This document shows, piece by piece, positions 44,322 through 53,714 of a stretch of DNA of 64,000 bases; position 1 is the stretch's first letter; every line of letters starts with the position of its first letter. The notes under the pieces are model-generated. The model was not told where the DNA came from and did no database searches. It was given only the letters and a program-made list of their open reading frames with translations. Origin of the DNA: Oribacterium sp. C9 (lineage in GTDB: Bacteria > Bacillota > Clostridia > Lachnospirales > Lachnospiraceae). A program made the translations under genes and the position numbers. The DNA is taken from assembly GCF_002007235.1 (NCBI RefSeq), contig NZ_MUHW01000018.1, positions 19,867 to 83,866 on the forward strand. The letters are read 5' to 3'.

Positions 44322-46349
44322 ATGATGAAAAAGATTTCTCGTCGTGACTTTTTGAAGGGAAGTGCAGCGATAGCAGCAACCGGACTGCTTGGAGCATGCG
44401 GATCTCAGGAAGTTCCATCAGCAACCACAGGGGCTGCTGAAACAACAGCGGCTGCAACAACTGCAGCGGCAGAAACCACAGCTGCAGCAACAGAGGCAGC
44501 AACAGAAGCAGCCAAGGAAGCTGCAAAGGCAGTATATAAGGCAGGAACCTATACGTCTACTGCATACGGTAATATCAGTAACATTACTGTAGAGTGTACA
44601 TTCAGTGACACTGCACTGACATCAGTCAAGGTTCTTGAGCAGGGTGAGACACCTGTACTTTTCAGCCAGGTAGAGGACACTCTGATCCCTGCTATCATCG
44701 AAAATCAGGCAGGCGGAGTTGATGCTGTTACAGGCGCAACAAATTCCTCACGTGCTGTCAAGGAAGCTATCGCAGACTGTGTAGCTCAGGCAGGCGGAGA
44801 TAAGGATGCATGGCTCAGCAAGAAGGTTGAAGTTACACCGGGACAGGATGAGACCTATGATGTTGATCTCGCTGTCATCGGATGTGGAGCTGCAGGCTTT
44901 ATGGCATCTATCACAGCAGGACAGGCAGGACTCAAGGTACTTACGCTTGAAAAGTCCGGTTCTGTTGCAGGCGTAAACGGAATCAAGGTTTCAGGACCTT
45001 TTGCAGTAGATACATCTGTTCTACATGCAAAGGAGGGTGGTACAACATTGACAGTAGATGAAGTATTCCAGCATGTAATGGAGTACTCACACTGGACACC
45101 GAACCCTGCTCTTATGCATCGTTGTCTCACAGAATCAAAGAATGCTGTTGAAAAGCTTGTGGGAATCGGATATCAGATGAAGGAAGTCAACTTCCGTTTT
45201 GAGACACCTTTTAAGGACGAGAAGGGTGGATTCCATCTCATCACAAACCCTCTGGAGGAGAGAGTTGAGATGTGGGAGAAGGCATTGAAGGATGCCGGAG
45301 TAGAAGTTCTCTTCAACACACAGGCTACAGATCTCATCATGGACGGCAGAAAGGCAAAGGGACTTCATGCTGTAAAGGCTGACGGAACTAAGCTTACTGT
45401 CAATGCCAAGGCAGTTATCGTTGCTGCAGGCGGATATCTCGGAAACCGTGATCTTCAGGAGAAGTTCCTGAAGACCCGTAAGTTAAATGCAGCTGCAGGA
45501 GGAAACAGCTTATGTACAGGTGATGGTATCCTCATGACATCTGACGCTGGTGCCGTTCTCAGCAAGACCTTCGGTTATTGCCCATGTGAGTACGGCGGAA
45601 CAAACAGCAAGGCTACAAGACCTGCAAAGCAGGATAAGTATGATCAGAACCTTTGCTTCAAGTTCGGTCTCTATGGTAACCTCCTTGTTGACGGAGAAGG
45701 AAAGCGTTTCATCAACGAAGGACTTCTCTGTGATTACCCGATGAGCTATGGTTCAGAGCAGATCATTCTTAACGCTCCATGGTACGGTATCGTTGATCAG
45801 GCTTATGTTGATGCTATGGCAACAGAGGGCCTTTATGAGTACACCACAAAGAAGGGTGCCAATGAGAAGAACTGGTTCATCGGTAACTACTTCAAGGACA
45901 GAATACTCGACAAACTTCCTGAGGATATCGAGGAAGGTCTCAAGGAAGGCTGGCTTGCCAAGGCTGATACTATCGAAGAGCTCGGTGAAAAGTTCGGTCT
46001 TACAAACCTTAAGGAGACAGTAGAAGAGTACAACAAGTTCTGTGAGGATGGTGTTGATGCGAAGTTCGGAACATCACCATGGTACCTTTCAAAGGTTTCA
46101 CAGGGACCATTCTATGCTGTACAGTGTGAGCCTTCAGCATGGTCAACCTTCGGTGGTATCCGCACCGATGACAGTCTCCGCGCCTTAGACATTGAAAATC
46201 AGCCGATGGAGGGTCTCTATGTGGTAGGAACCGATAACGGAAGTCTCTACTACAGCCCTTACTATGATGTGCCGGGTTACTGCTATGGACTCTGCATCGA
46301 TTCAGGATATATCGCTGCAACTGAAGCCGCAGAATATATCAAGGCTTGA
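44322..46349 (+). CDS. Tat-exported flavin-dependent reductase lipoprotein (fumarate/urocanate reductase family)
   Basis: A 675-residue extracellular flavoprotein. Signal: twin-arginine SRRDFLKG (6-13) followed by lipobox LLGAC (Cys26), then an Ala/Thr/Glu linker to ~70. An FMN-binding domain (~72-157) has DAVTGAT with Thr140 as the likely covalent FMN site. A FAD domain begins at ~182 with VIGCGAAG and has the fumarate reductase fold. Family members reduce fumarate, urocanate, cinnamates and similar enoates in anaerobic respiration; substrate cannot be named. Single unit with its own promoter and terminator. Confidence 0.85.
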   Translation: MMKKISRRDFLKGSAAIAATGLLGACGSQEVPSATTGAAETTAAATTAAAETTAAATEAATEAAKEAAKAVYKAGTYTSTAYGNISNITVECTFSDTALTSVKVLEQGETPVLFSQVEDTLIPAIIENQAGGVDAVTGATNSSRAVKEAIADCVAQAGGDKDAWLSKKVEVTPGQDETYDVDLAVIGCGAAGFMASITAGQAGLKVLTLEKSGSVAGVNGIKVSGPFAVDTSVLHAKEGGTTLTVDEVFQHVMEYSHWTPNPALMHRCLTESKNAVEKLVGIGYQMKEVNFRFETPFKDEKGGFHLITNPLEERVEMWEKALKDAGVEVLFNTQATDLIMDGRKAKGLHAVKADGTKLTVNAKAVIVAAGGYLGNRDLQEKFLKTRKLNAAAGGNSLCTGDGILMTSDAGAVLSKTFGYCPCEYGGTNSKATRPAKQDKYDQNLCFKFGLYGNLLVDGEGKRFINEGLLCDYPMSYGSEQIILNAPWYGIVDQAYVDAMATEGLYEYTTKKGANEKNWFIGNYFKDRILDKLPEDIEEGLKEGWLAKADTIEELGEKFGLTNLKETVEEYNKFCEDGVDAKFGTSPWYLSKVSQGPFYAVQCEPSAWSTFGGIRTDDSLRALDIENQPMEGLYVVGTDNGSLYYSPYYDVPGYCYGLCIDSGYIAATEAAEYIKA

Positions 46350-46390
46350 GGGTTATCTATCGACATCAGATAAACAATTATTTATAATAG

Positions 46391-46426
46391 AAGAGAAGAC
46401 TGTATCTTCAGTCTTCTCTTTTTTCC
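46391..46426 (+). terminator. Intrinsic terminator after the flavin reductase gene
   Basis: AGAGAAGACTG pairs with CAGTCTTCTCT, followed by TTTTTTCC. Confidence 0.9.
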
Positions 46427-46450
46427 TATAATCACATATTTTGGAACCTT

Positions 46451-48193
46451 ATGACTATGAATAACAACAACTCAGAAAAACGTATATTAGAAAAAACTCT
46501 GGAAAATCTTTCATTTGCAAAAAATCCACCTAAGTTAGGGCTGGTTCTGCTGGCCATGCTGTATCTGGCTTCATATTTTGCCATGCCGTTTCTGGTGAAT
46601 TCTCCGTTTGCAGTAGATTATAACGGAACAACCATAGGAATAGATTCCTTTGCAGGTGTACTTTCCTCTATTTTCAATGTCTTTGCGATTTTTCTCACTC
46701 TGTATTATGGTGATGTAGGCTTCAGTATATCTGTAGTTGTGCTGATACTGAATATCCCCATGATCATTTCCAATGTCATGAGGAATCATAATCTCGGCAA
46801 TATCTCCGGTGTTTTCACAACACTTGTGACTATACTTACTTTGATCGTTATATACGTTAACAACAAGCGTATTGAGAAGTATCAGGATAAGCTGATGAAA
46901 CAGGCTGTTACTGATATACTCACGGGACTTCCAAACAGATTTGCCTGTGCAGAGCTTGTAGAAGATCTCATCAAAAAAAATCAGCCTTTTGCTGTACTTT
47001 CCATCAATCTTAACGGTTTTAGTGATATCAACGATACCATGGGTTTCGATATAGGAAATGAAGTCCTCATGGAGATCTCTTCAAAATGGAAGCTTATAGC
47101 CGACATGGAGGTTTCAGGTACTCTGGATTTTATAGCCAGACTCGGAGGAGATGAATTTGCTCTGGTCATCAGGAAATACAAAAATGAAAAGGAGCTTATG
47201 AATACTATAAACATGTACAGGGATGTTCTCGGTTATAAGCTCCTTATACATGACTATGAGATACAGGTTTCAGCAAGCTATGGTTTTGTGGAATTCCCCT
47301 CTGAAGCCAAAGATGTAGATTCTATTTTTTCCTTCTCCAACAGGGCGATGCTCAAGGCCAAGGAAAGCAAAGAGGAAAACAATCTGTTACGTTTCAATGA
47401 GGAGATGCTCATAGACAGACATATCACTGAACTGGAAAATGAGATTAAGGCTGCTCTTCAGAACAACACCATTTACTACAGTCTTCAGCCTCAGTTTGAT
47501 ATGAATCATAAGCTGAGAGGCTTTGAGGCACTGGCCAGAATAAAAGATAAAAGGGGTAATAACATAAGTCCTGGAGAATTTATCCCTATCGCGGAAAAAA
47601 AAGGCTTTATCGATAAGGTCGATCTGGTAGTTTTCAAGAAAGCTGCAAAATTCGTCGGTAAGCTTATACAGGAATCAGGATGTGATTTTACACTTAGTAT
47701 CAATATCTCGGTTAAACATCTGATGAAAAAGCATTTTCTGGATGAACTCAAGGATATACTTGATGTGAGTGATCTACCGCCTCACAATCTGGAGATAGAG
47801 ATCACTGAATCCATAATGATAGAATCGGTTGAAAAAGCATTTAAATGTATAGGTGATCTGAAAGCTATGGGCATACAGATAGCTATAGATGATTTCGGTA
47901 CAGGTTATTCATCTCTCAGTTATCTGTTTAATTTCCCGGCAACACTTTTGAAGGTTGATAAGTCATTTATCGACAAGATGGATGATAATGCATCTTCCAG
48001 AAAATATGTTGAAACGATCATATCCCTCGGACATATCATGGGAATAGATGTTTTGGCAGAGGGTGTCGAAACCGAGGATCAGATCGAAACACTACGGGCT
48101 ATCGGATGTGATTACATCCAGGGATATGTCTGGGGCAAACCTTTGAAGGATAAGGAAGCAAGAGAGGTTGTGTTAGAAGCTTCTAATGCCTGA
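46451..48193 (+). CDS. Membrane GGDEF-EAL protein (cyclic-di-GMP turnover)
   Basis: A 580-residue membrane protein. About four hydrophobic segments (~28-50, ~66-86, ~90-110, ~118-137) precede a diguanylate cyclase domain with intact GGDEF at 232-236 and an EAL phosphodiesterase domain with EALAR (359-363). The EAL also has DDFGTGYSSLSYL, DKSFID and AEGVET, so both active sites look complete. It makes or destroys cyclic-di-GMP; which dominates cannot be read. ATG 46451 has a weak ribosome site. Likely operon with the FIST-GGDEF gene 98 bases on. Confidence 0.88.
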   Translation: MTMNNNNSEKRILEKTLENLSFAKNPPKLGLVLLAMLYLASYFAMPFLVNSPFAVDYNGTTIGIDSFAGVLSSIFNVFAIFLTLYYGDVGFSISVVVLILNIPMIISNVMRNHNLGNISGVFTTLVTILTLIVIYVNNKRIEKYQDKLMKQAVTDILTGLPNRFACAELVEDLIKKNQPFAVLSINLNGFSDINDTMGFDIGNEVLMEISSKWKLIADMEVSGTLDFIARLGGDEFALVIRKYKNEKELMNTINMYRDVLGYKLLIHDYEIQVSASYGFVEFPSEAKDVDSIFSFSNRAMLKAKESKEENNLLRFNEEMLIDRHITELENEIKAALQNNTIYYSLQPQFDMNHKLRGFEALARIKDKRGNNISPGEFIPIAEKKGFIDKVDLVVFKKAAKFVGKLIQESGCDFTLSINISVKHLMKKHFLDELKDILDVSDLPPHNLEIEITESIMIESVEKAFKCIGDLKAMGIQIAIDDFGTGYSSLSYLFNFPATLLKVDKSFIDKMDDNASSRKYVETIISLGHIMGIDVLAEGVETEDQIETLRAIGCDYIQGYVWGKPLKDKEAREVVLEASNA

Positions 48194-48290
48194 TTTTCTA
48201 TTTATACAGAAGTAATGGATGGGAGATGTAAGATACAGGAAGTTTAGACTGATGTATCGTGGCTTAGTATTTCCAGTTTGAGGTGTATCA

Positions 48291-50057
48291 TTGAAACAAT
48301 TCAATTTTGAATTTCGATCTCCCGGTGATGTATCGACTATTATCAAAGAAATATACAACTATACCGCTACCATGACCTATAAGTCCATCCTGTTTCATCT
48401 TTACTCCATCCTGTTCAGTGATGAGGATATACGTAAAGTTCAGGAAGAGATACTTGAGGTTTATCCGGATGCGAGAATCGGCGGAACAAGTACCAACGGA
48501 GACATTTGCGACGGACATCTGGCAGAGTTTGGTCTAGTCATGTCTGTTTCTATTTTTGAAACCACAGACACATCTGTATATCTGTATGAGTGTGAACCGG
48601 GTAAAGAAAAGGAACTGGGGGAAAAGATACGGAACACCATAGACAGTTTTCCTTCCATAAAGGCTGCGGAGATACTTATCACTCTCAAATCCATAAACAG
48701 CCACACGGTTCTTGATGAAGTCGAGAAATGCAGAGATACAGTAAAGATCTTTGGCGGCGGAAGTGCTGCCATGAGAATAGAGAATACTGACACAAAGGTC
48801 TTTAACAAGACCAATATATCCCATTCCGGAGTGATACTCATAACATATTCCGGCGAGGATTTTTTTATAGATATAAGTCATGCCATCGGGTGGAAGCCGC
48901 TGGGAAAAGATCTGAAGGTAACAAAGATCAAGGGAAAAACCCTGTATGAGCTGGATGGAATACCGGCAGGAGATATATACAGAAAGTATCTCGATATAAA
49001 GCCTGATGAGCATTTCTTTTCAAATATACTGGAATTTCCCATCATGACGAGACAGCATGGTAATCAGGTGCTGAGACTCCCTTTCTCCTGTAACACTGAG
49101 GATGGTTCTTTGGTTCTTGCCGCTGATGTGGCAAAAGGAACCATGGTCAACCTTTCATATGGTGATCCTGATGTAATAAGAGAGGATGTTAAAAAGCTGG
49201 AGGATCATGTTCGTGATTCGAGACCTCAGGCTGTATTTCTTTATTCCTGCGGAGTCAGACGACTGTATTGGAAATATCTCTTGAATAAGGAAACAGGAAG
49301 ATTTTCCAGGATAGCGCCTGTATGCGGATTTTATTCAAGTGGCGAGATCATGAGAATGGGACGTAATATTATCGAGCACCATGTGACTCTGGTTGCCATA
49401 AGCATGAGAGAAGGTTCAGGGGATCCACAGCAGTACATATCAAGAGAAAACAGCTTATTCATGTATGATGAGCAGTCTATGCACGGGCAGATATCCATGG
49501 TTAGAAGACTTGCCAATTTCATCAATGTTACAGCTGCTGAGCTTAGAGAAGCAAACCTGGAGCTTCAGCAGATGGCTGACACGGATGAATTGACCGGACT
49601 GTATAACAGAAGGATGCTTGACAGGCTGGTTGAGGGAGCAGCTGTTCATGCAAAACGTTCCAATATCAATATGGTTCTCGGAATAGTTGATGTGGATGAT
49701 TTCAAGAATGTTAACGATACATTCGGACATGCTGTAGGAGATGAAGTATTGAAGACTATAGCTTCCATCATCAAGGATAAGGTTGAGTCTATTCCCGGTG
49801 GGATGTGCGGACGATGGGGCGGTGAAGAATTTCTTTTTATTTTCCCGAATCAGTCATTGGATGTTTGTCTTAAAGCTATGGAGGAGATGAGACTGCTTAT
49901 TTCAGAAACTTCTTTCTCTGAAGTCGGTAAAAAAACAGTCAGTATAGGAATCACACAGTTCTCCAAAGAAGAAGCCAATGAACTGATCTTCCAAAGAGCG
50001 GATAGTGCTCTTTACAAGGCAAAGACTACCGGAAAAAATAAAATAGAGGTTATGTAA
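48291..50057 (+). CDS. FIST sensor diguanylate cyclase
   Basis: A 588-residue cytoplasmic protein. N-terminal and middle ~400 residues form FIST_N and FIST_C domains (VYPDARIGGTSTNGDIC, FGGGSAAM, PVCGFYSSGEI), a sensor of small ligands proposed to be amino-acid-related. A short coiled linker (~405-425) leads to a C-terminal GGDEF domain with GGEEF at 510-514, active-type. The start is TTG 48291 behind GAGGTG. Pairs with the GGDEF-EAL gene before it. Confidence 0.85.
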   Translation: MKQFNFEFRSPGDVSTIIKEIYNYTATMTYKSILFHLYSILFSDEDIRKVQEEILEVYPDARIGGTSTNGDICDGHLAEFGLVMSVSIFETTDTSVYLYECEPGKEKELGEKIRNTIDSFPSIKAAEILITLKSINSHTVLDEVEKCRDTVKIFGGGSAAMRIENTDTKVFNKTNISHSGVILITYSGEDFFIDISHAIGWKPLGKDLKVTKIKGKTLYELDGIPAGDIYRKYLDIKPDEHFFSNILEFPIMTRQHGNQVLRLPFSCNTEDGSLVLAADVAKGTMVNLSYGDPDVIREDVKKLEDHVRDSRPQAVFLYSCGVRRLYWKYLLNKETGRFSRIAPVCGFYSSGEIMRMGRNIIEHHVTLVAISMREGSGDPQQYISRENSLFMYDEQSMHGQISMVRRLANFINVTAAELREANLELQQMADTDELTGLYNRRMLDRLVEGAAVHAKRSNINMVLGIVDVDDFKNVNDTFGHAVGDEVLKTIASIIKDKVESIPGGMCGRWGGEEFLFIFPNQSLDVCLKAMEEMRLLISETSFSEVGKKTVSIGITQFSKEEANELIFQRADSALYKAKTTGKNKIEVM

Positions 50058-50062
50058 GATAG

Positions 50063-50127
50063 AAAGACTTTATATCGTGTTGAAGATAGAATGACATCTT
50101 GAATCAACATGATATAAGTCTTTTTTT
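50063..50127 (+). terminator. Intrinsic terminator after the FIST-GGDEF gene
   Basis: AGACTT-ATATCGTGTTGA pairs with TCAACATGATATAAGTCT over about 17 pairs, followed by TTTTTTT. Confidence 0.88.
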
Positions 50128-50219
50128 GAAAAAGAAATACTCAAAATCTCTACATGGTGGTATCATATTAACTAAATGCCTAGTGAATCAATAGGAATAA
50201 ATGTTAAGGAGAGCATGAA

Positions 50220-51074
50220 GTGAAGCCAAATGATGAAAACAGAATAGATGAAGTTGTTAATATGATCCTTTCGGATTATGAGGATGACAGAACTGTCAAT
50301 CATATAGATATCTGTAATCAGCCTGATAAAAAAGCTATAGTTGATGTGGTTGAAAAGCTTCTGAAGATACTGTATCCGGGATATTACAGTGATAAGATTT
50401 ACAGGATCTACACTTTGAAGAACAACATGTCAGCTACTATTGAGGATGTCATATTTCATCTTAACAAGCAGATATCCATAGTTCTCAAATATCAGGGAAA
50501 GGATGATTCTGATTCGGAAAAGATGACTCTTGACTTCATGAGCTGTATACCGAGAATCAGAAAAACTCTGGAAACTGATGTTGAAGCAGGTTTCGAGGGA
50601 GATCCTGCTGCAGCAGGAATGGATGAGATCATTCTTTCATATCCGGGACTATATGCCATTTCCATATACAGAATGGCTCATGAACTATTTCTTCTTGGCG
50701 TTCCTATGATCCCGAGGATCATGACTGAGTATGCTCACGGAAAGACTGGAATAGATATACATCCCGGTGCCACTATAGGTGACTACTTCTTCATCGATCA
50801 CGGAACAGGTATAGTCATCGGTGAAACAACGGTTATCGGAGATCATGTAAAGATCTACCAGGGTGTGACTCTAGGAGGACTTTCCACTCGTGGAGGTCAG
50901 AGCCTGAAGGGAAAGAAGCGTCATCCGACTATCGGAAACAATGTTACGATCTATTCCAATGCCTCCATCCTCGGTGGAGAGACGATCATCGGAGACAATG
51001 TTGTTGTAGGCGGTAATGCTTTTATCGTGAATTCTGTGGAGGAAGGTTCAAGGGTCAGCGCTAAACAACAGTAA
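50220..51074 (+). CDS. cysE: Serine O-acetyltransferase
   Basis: Acetylates serine with acetyl-CoA for cysteine synthesis. The 284-residue protein has an N-terminal helical part (~1-170) and a C-terminal left-handed beta helix of hexapeptide repeats (GATIGDYFFIDHGTGIVIGE and the following ones). It carries the His of DIHPGA and DHGTG as the catalytic pair, plus the GVTLGG loop. It uses GTG 50220, with AAGGAG nine bases before. No cysK is adjacent. The N-terminal helical region is longer than in short SATs and fits the clostridial form. Confidence 0.93.
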   Translation: MKPNDENRIDEVVNMILSDYEDDRTVNHIDICNQPDKKAIVDVVEKLLKILYPGYYSDKIYRIYTLKNNMSATIEDVIFHLNKQISIVLKYQGKDDSDSEKMTLDFMSCIPRIRKTLETDVEAGFEGDPAAAGMDEIILSYPGLYAISIYRMAHELFLLGVPMIPRIMTEYAHGKTGIDIHPGATIGDYFFIDHGTGIVIGETTVIGDHVKIYQGVTLGGLSTRGGQSLKGKKRHPTIGNNVTIYSNASILGGETIIGDNVVVGGNAFIVNSVEEGSRVSAKQQ

Positions 51075-51216
51075 GAATATACGGTTTATTCGTAACAGGC
51101 ATTTTACGTAGTGAAAGTCGTCTTATCATTGAGTTGCTTTTGGTCGAAACAATGTAGAGGACTGCTATATCGTTTTGAGGGTCCATTAACTTTTACGGAG
51201 CTATGGAGGTGGTGGT

Positions 51217-52305
51217 ATGGCACAAAAAATAGGGCTTATAGCATTGGAATCTGCTATATCTACGGGAAAGAAGATCGACAGGATACTCGAAAGCTGGAGA
51301 GGTGAGAGCTTTCTTATTCCCTGCGAATGCCCCAGATTCAACAGTGGCGAAGCAAAAGGAATACTGAAGGAATCGGTCAGAGACAAGGATATATATATTC
51401 TTGTTGATGTATGCAACAATACTCTGACTTACAAGATGGATGGCAGTCTGAACCGCATGTCGCCTGACGATCATTATCAGGATCTGAAAAGAATCATATC
51501 AGCCTGCAACGGCAAGGCTTCAAGGATCAGTGTAATCATGCCGTTCCTTTATGAAAGCAGGCAGCACAGAAAGACCATGAGGGAATCTCTCGACTGCGCC
51601 GTGATGCTGAGAGAGCTTGAGGTTATGGGGGTACATAATGTCATCACCTTTGATGCTCATGACCCCAGAATGGCAAATGTTGTGCCTCTCAACGGTATAG
51701 ATAATATTTCTCCTGCTCTGCAGTTCACACAGGCACTGCTCACAGAGTATGAGGATATACAGATAGATAAGGATCATCTCATGTTCATTGCTCCGGATGA
51801 GGGTGCCACGGAGAGAGTGGTTTTTCTGGCTTCTCTTTTTGGCGTAAATATCGGCATGTTCTATAAGAGAAGGGATTATTCGATTATAGTTAACGGTACT
51901 AATCCTATCGTGGCTCATGATTTCTGTGGCGGCGATATAACAGGAATGGATGTCATAGTTGTTGATGATATGATAGATTCCGGCGGAAGTATGCTTGATG
52001 TTGTCCGTCAGCTTAAGGAACGCGGTGCAAATAGGGTCTTTATCTTTGCCACCTTTGGTTTGTTTTCCAAGGGCTTCGAGAAGTTTGATGCCGCATATGA
52101 AAGAGGCGATTTCGACAGGATCTTTACAACAAATCTGATCGTCCAGAAGAAGGAATTACTGGAAAAGAAATACTATTTCAGCGTCAATATGGAGCGATAT
52201 ATCGCTGCTCTCATAGATACCATAAATAAAGGAGGTTCTATTCAGAATCTCACTAAGCCTGCGAAAAGAATTACAGATACCATAAATATATATAACCATA
52301 AATAG
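51217..52305 (+). CDS. Ribose-phosphate pyrophosphokinase, divergent type
   Basis: Makes PRPP from ribose 5-phosphate and ATP. The 362-residue protein is a diverged member: the ATP loop is RQHRK (115-119) instead of RQDRK. The DAHDP motif is at 146-150, KRRD at 217-220 and the PRPP loop is VVDDMIDSGGS (248-258). All key elements are present, so it is probably active. It is longer than canonical Prs (~315) and has a different N-terminus (AQKIGLIALESA). Whether it is the main PRPP source depends on the rest of the genome. GGAGG precedes ATG 51217. Confidence 0.87.
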   Translation: MAQKIGLIALESAISTGKKIDRILESWRGESFLIPCECPRFNSGEAKGILKESVRDKDIYILVDVCNNTLTYKMDGSLNRMSPDDHYQDLKRIISACNGKASRISVIMPFLYESRQHRKTMRESLDCAVMLRELEVMGVHNVITFDAHDPRMANVVPLNGIDNISPALQFTQALLTEYEDIQIDKDHLMFIAPDEGATERVVFLASLFGVNIGMFYKRRDYSIIVNGTNPIVAHDFCGGDITGMDVIVVDDMIDSGGSMLDVVRQLKERGANRVFIFATFGLFSKGFEKFDAAYERGDFDRIFTTNLIVQKKELLEKKYYFSVNMERYIAALIDTINKGGSIQNLTKPAKRITDTINIYNHK

Positions 52306-52372
52306 AAAAAACTATAGAGATTGATGTTTTTTTCTAAGCTTATAATCTGATAAAAAAGTCCTGATTTTTTAA

Positions 52373-52415
52373 CCGCCCGTAATCGTTAGACTTGTTGTCT
52401 GACGACTGCGGGCGA
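52373..52415. other. Long GC-rich hairpin between prs and lysR
   Basis: CGCCCGTAATCGTTAGAC pairs with GTCTGACGACTGCGGGCG with one mismatch and one G-U pair and only a 5-base loop. No T run follows on either strand. It lies between convergent genes and may still block transcription. Confidence 0.6.
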
Positions 52416-52489
52416 TTTGTCGATTATAAATATATTTTTTAAATTAAGATGAATATAAAGGATAACCGGTATTAAACTGTGACCCTTTA

Positions 52490-53518
52490 TCAGCTTTCAT
52501 ATTCGGCAGCCAGATATGGATGTAATCCGCTCAAGCCTTCCTCATGAATGATCTCATCCATCGAAAGCTTTCCGATGAAAGTGAAAAATCTGATAAGTAA
52601 TTCAGAGAACATCTTCGTATACTGAGAGAGATAGCGATCCTTTCTGTGGATGAGATAGCATTTCTGACAGAGCACTTCATTATCCAAAAGAAGAGGGAAG
52701 AAGTTTATATCATCACGTTTAAAATCTGATATGTAGGTAAGGACACTTGATTTGGAAACGAAGCAGGCAGCGAGACCTTTGACGCCGAAGGTGGAGGTAA
52801 TCTGAAGGTTACTGCTGAGAGCTCTAACCTTAGGTGTAAAGCCGGCTTCATTGAAACAGAAATCAATGGTTCTTCCCATATGATTGTTGAGCATGGCAAA
52901 GGGAAGTCTCGAGAAGTTCTCCAATCTGGCACCATCCTTTGATTTCTTCTTCAATTCTTTTGCATCATCACCATAATATCTTTCAAGCAGCTCATCTGTA
53001 ACACACAGATATATCTCTTCATCAATAAGATGAATATAGTTAAGATCCTTATCGAAATTTTTCTCACCGTTTCTATGGAAAAGTACAAGTGCAAGATCCA
53101 GATTACCGTCCAAAATAGAATTCAGACATAACTGGGAATTGAAATTCGAAATACGTAATTCTACTTTGGGGAATTTTTCTGAAAAGAGCTCGAGAATATG
53201 TGACAGTACGAGACTTGTACGCATGACACTGGCTCCAAAACGGAGAAGACCCTTATCTACATTTCGTATGTCCATCATGACATCGTTCAGGTTTCTCTCT
53301 TTATTTGAAACATAGTTAGAAAAGCTCAAAACGAACTCTCCGGCATATGTAAGGGAAAGCTTAGGTTTTCTATGAAGAAGAGGAGTGTCGAAGTACTCCT
53401 CCAGACGCTTGATATGATTACTCAGAGTCTGTTGTGATATGAACAGTCTGTTGGCTGTTTTGGTAATGTTTAAATCCTTGGCTACTTCCTGAAAGTAGTA
53501 AAAGCTCTGCAGATCCAT
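52490..53518 (-). CDS. LysR family transcriptional regulator
   Basis: A 342-residue LTTR with the N-terminal helix-turn-helix (LNITKTANRLFISQQTLSNH, ~15-34) and a C-terminal effector domain. It is divergent from the RraA-like gene, and its promoter region holds a 38-bp block repeated upstream of the DASS transporter gene (58808-58845). It is therefore the best candidate regulator of both ends of the catabolic cluster and probably regulates itself. The effector is unknown but is likely the pathway substrate or intermediate. Ends in an acidic tail, slightly longer than usual. Confidence 0.9.
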   Translation of the reverse strand: MDLQSFYYFQEVAKDLNITKTANRLFISQQTLSNHIKRLEEYFDTPLLHRKPKLSLTYAGEFVLSFSNYVSNKERNLNDVMMDIRNVDKGLLRFGASVMRTSLVLSHILELFSEKFPKVELRISNFNSQLCLNSILDGNLDLALVLFHRNGEKNFDKDLNYIHLIDEEIYLCVTDELLERYYGDDAKELKKKSKDGARLENFSRLPFAMLNNHMGRTIDFCFNEAGFTPKVRALSSNLQITSTFGVKGLAACFVSKSSVLTYISDFKRDDINFFPLLLDNEVLCQKCYLIHRKDRYLSQYTKMFSELLIRFFTFIGKLSMDEIIHEEGLSGLHPYLAAEYES

Positions 53519-53539
53519 AATTTATCCCCACAAATAATC

Positions 53540-53577
53540 TTTGTTACAAATACAAAAATACACTGTTTCACTTTGTT
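53540..53577. promoter_or_regulatory. Candidate LysR operator, site 1
   Basis: Starts TTTGTTACAAA (a TTTGT/ACAAA palindrome) and continues to CACTGTTTCACTTTGTT. The block is 34/38 identical to 58808-58845 with the same internal spacing. It lies 22 bases before the lysR start and 138 bases before the RraA-like gene, between divergent units. Confidence 0.75.
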
Positions 53578-53714
53578 ACTGATGTATTCTATCATAAGTA
53601 CATCGAAAGAAACAATATGAAGCGAATGACAAAAAGAAAAAAACTTCCGCTTAGAGAGTATGTAAAGCTTTAGTCATTGGCATCATCTAATATTTAATCA
53701 AAGGAGATAAAACA

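Noticed and set aside
50160..50219. Cysteine-type operator upstream of cysE
   Set aside because: A near-palindromic AT-rich run is present, but I cannot match it to a CymR box with confidence.
52373..52415. Hairpin between prs and lysR as a terminator
   Set aside because: The stem is strong but neither strand has a T run, so it was listed as a hairpin only.
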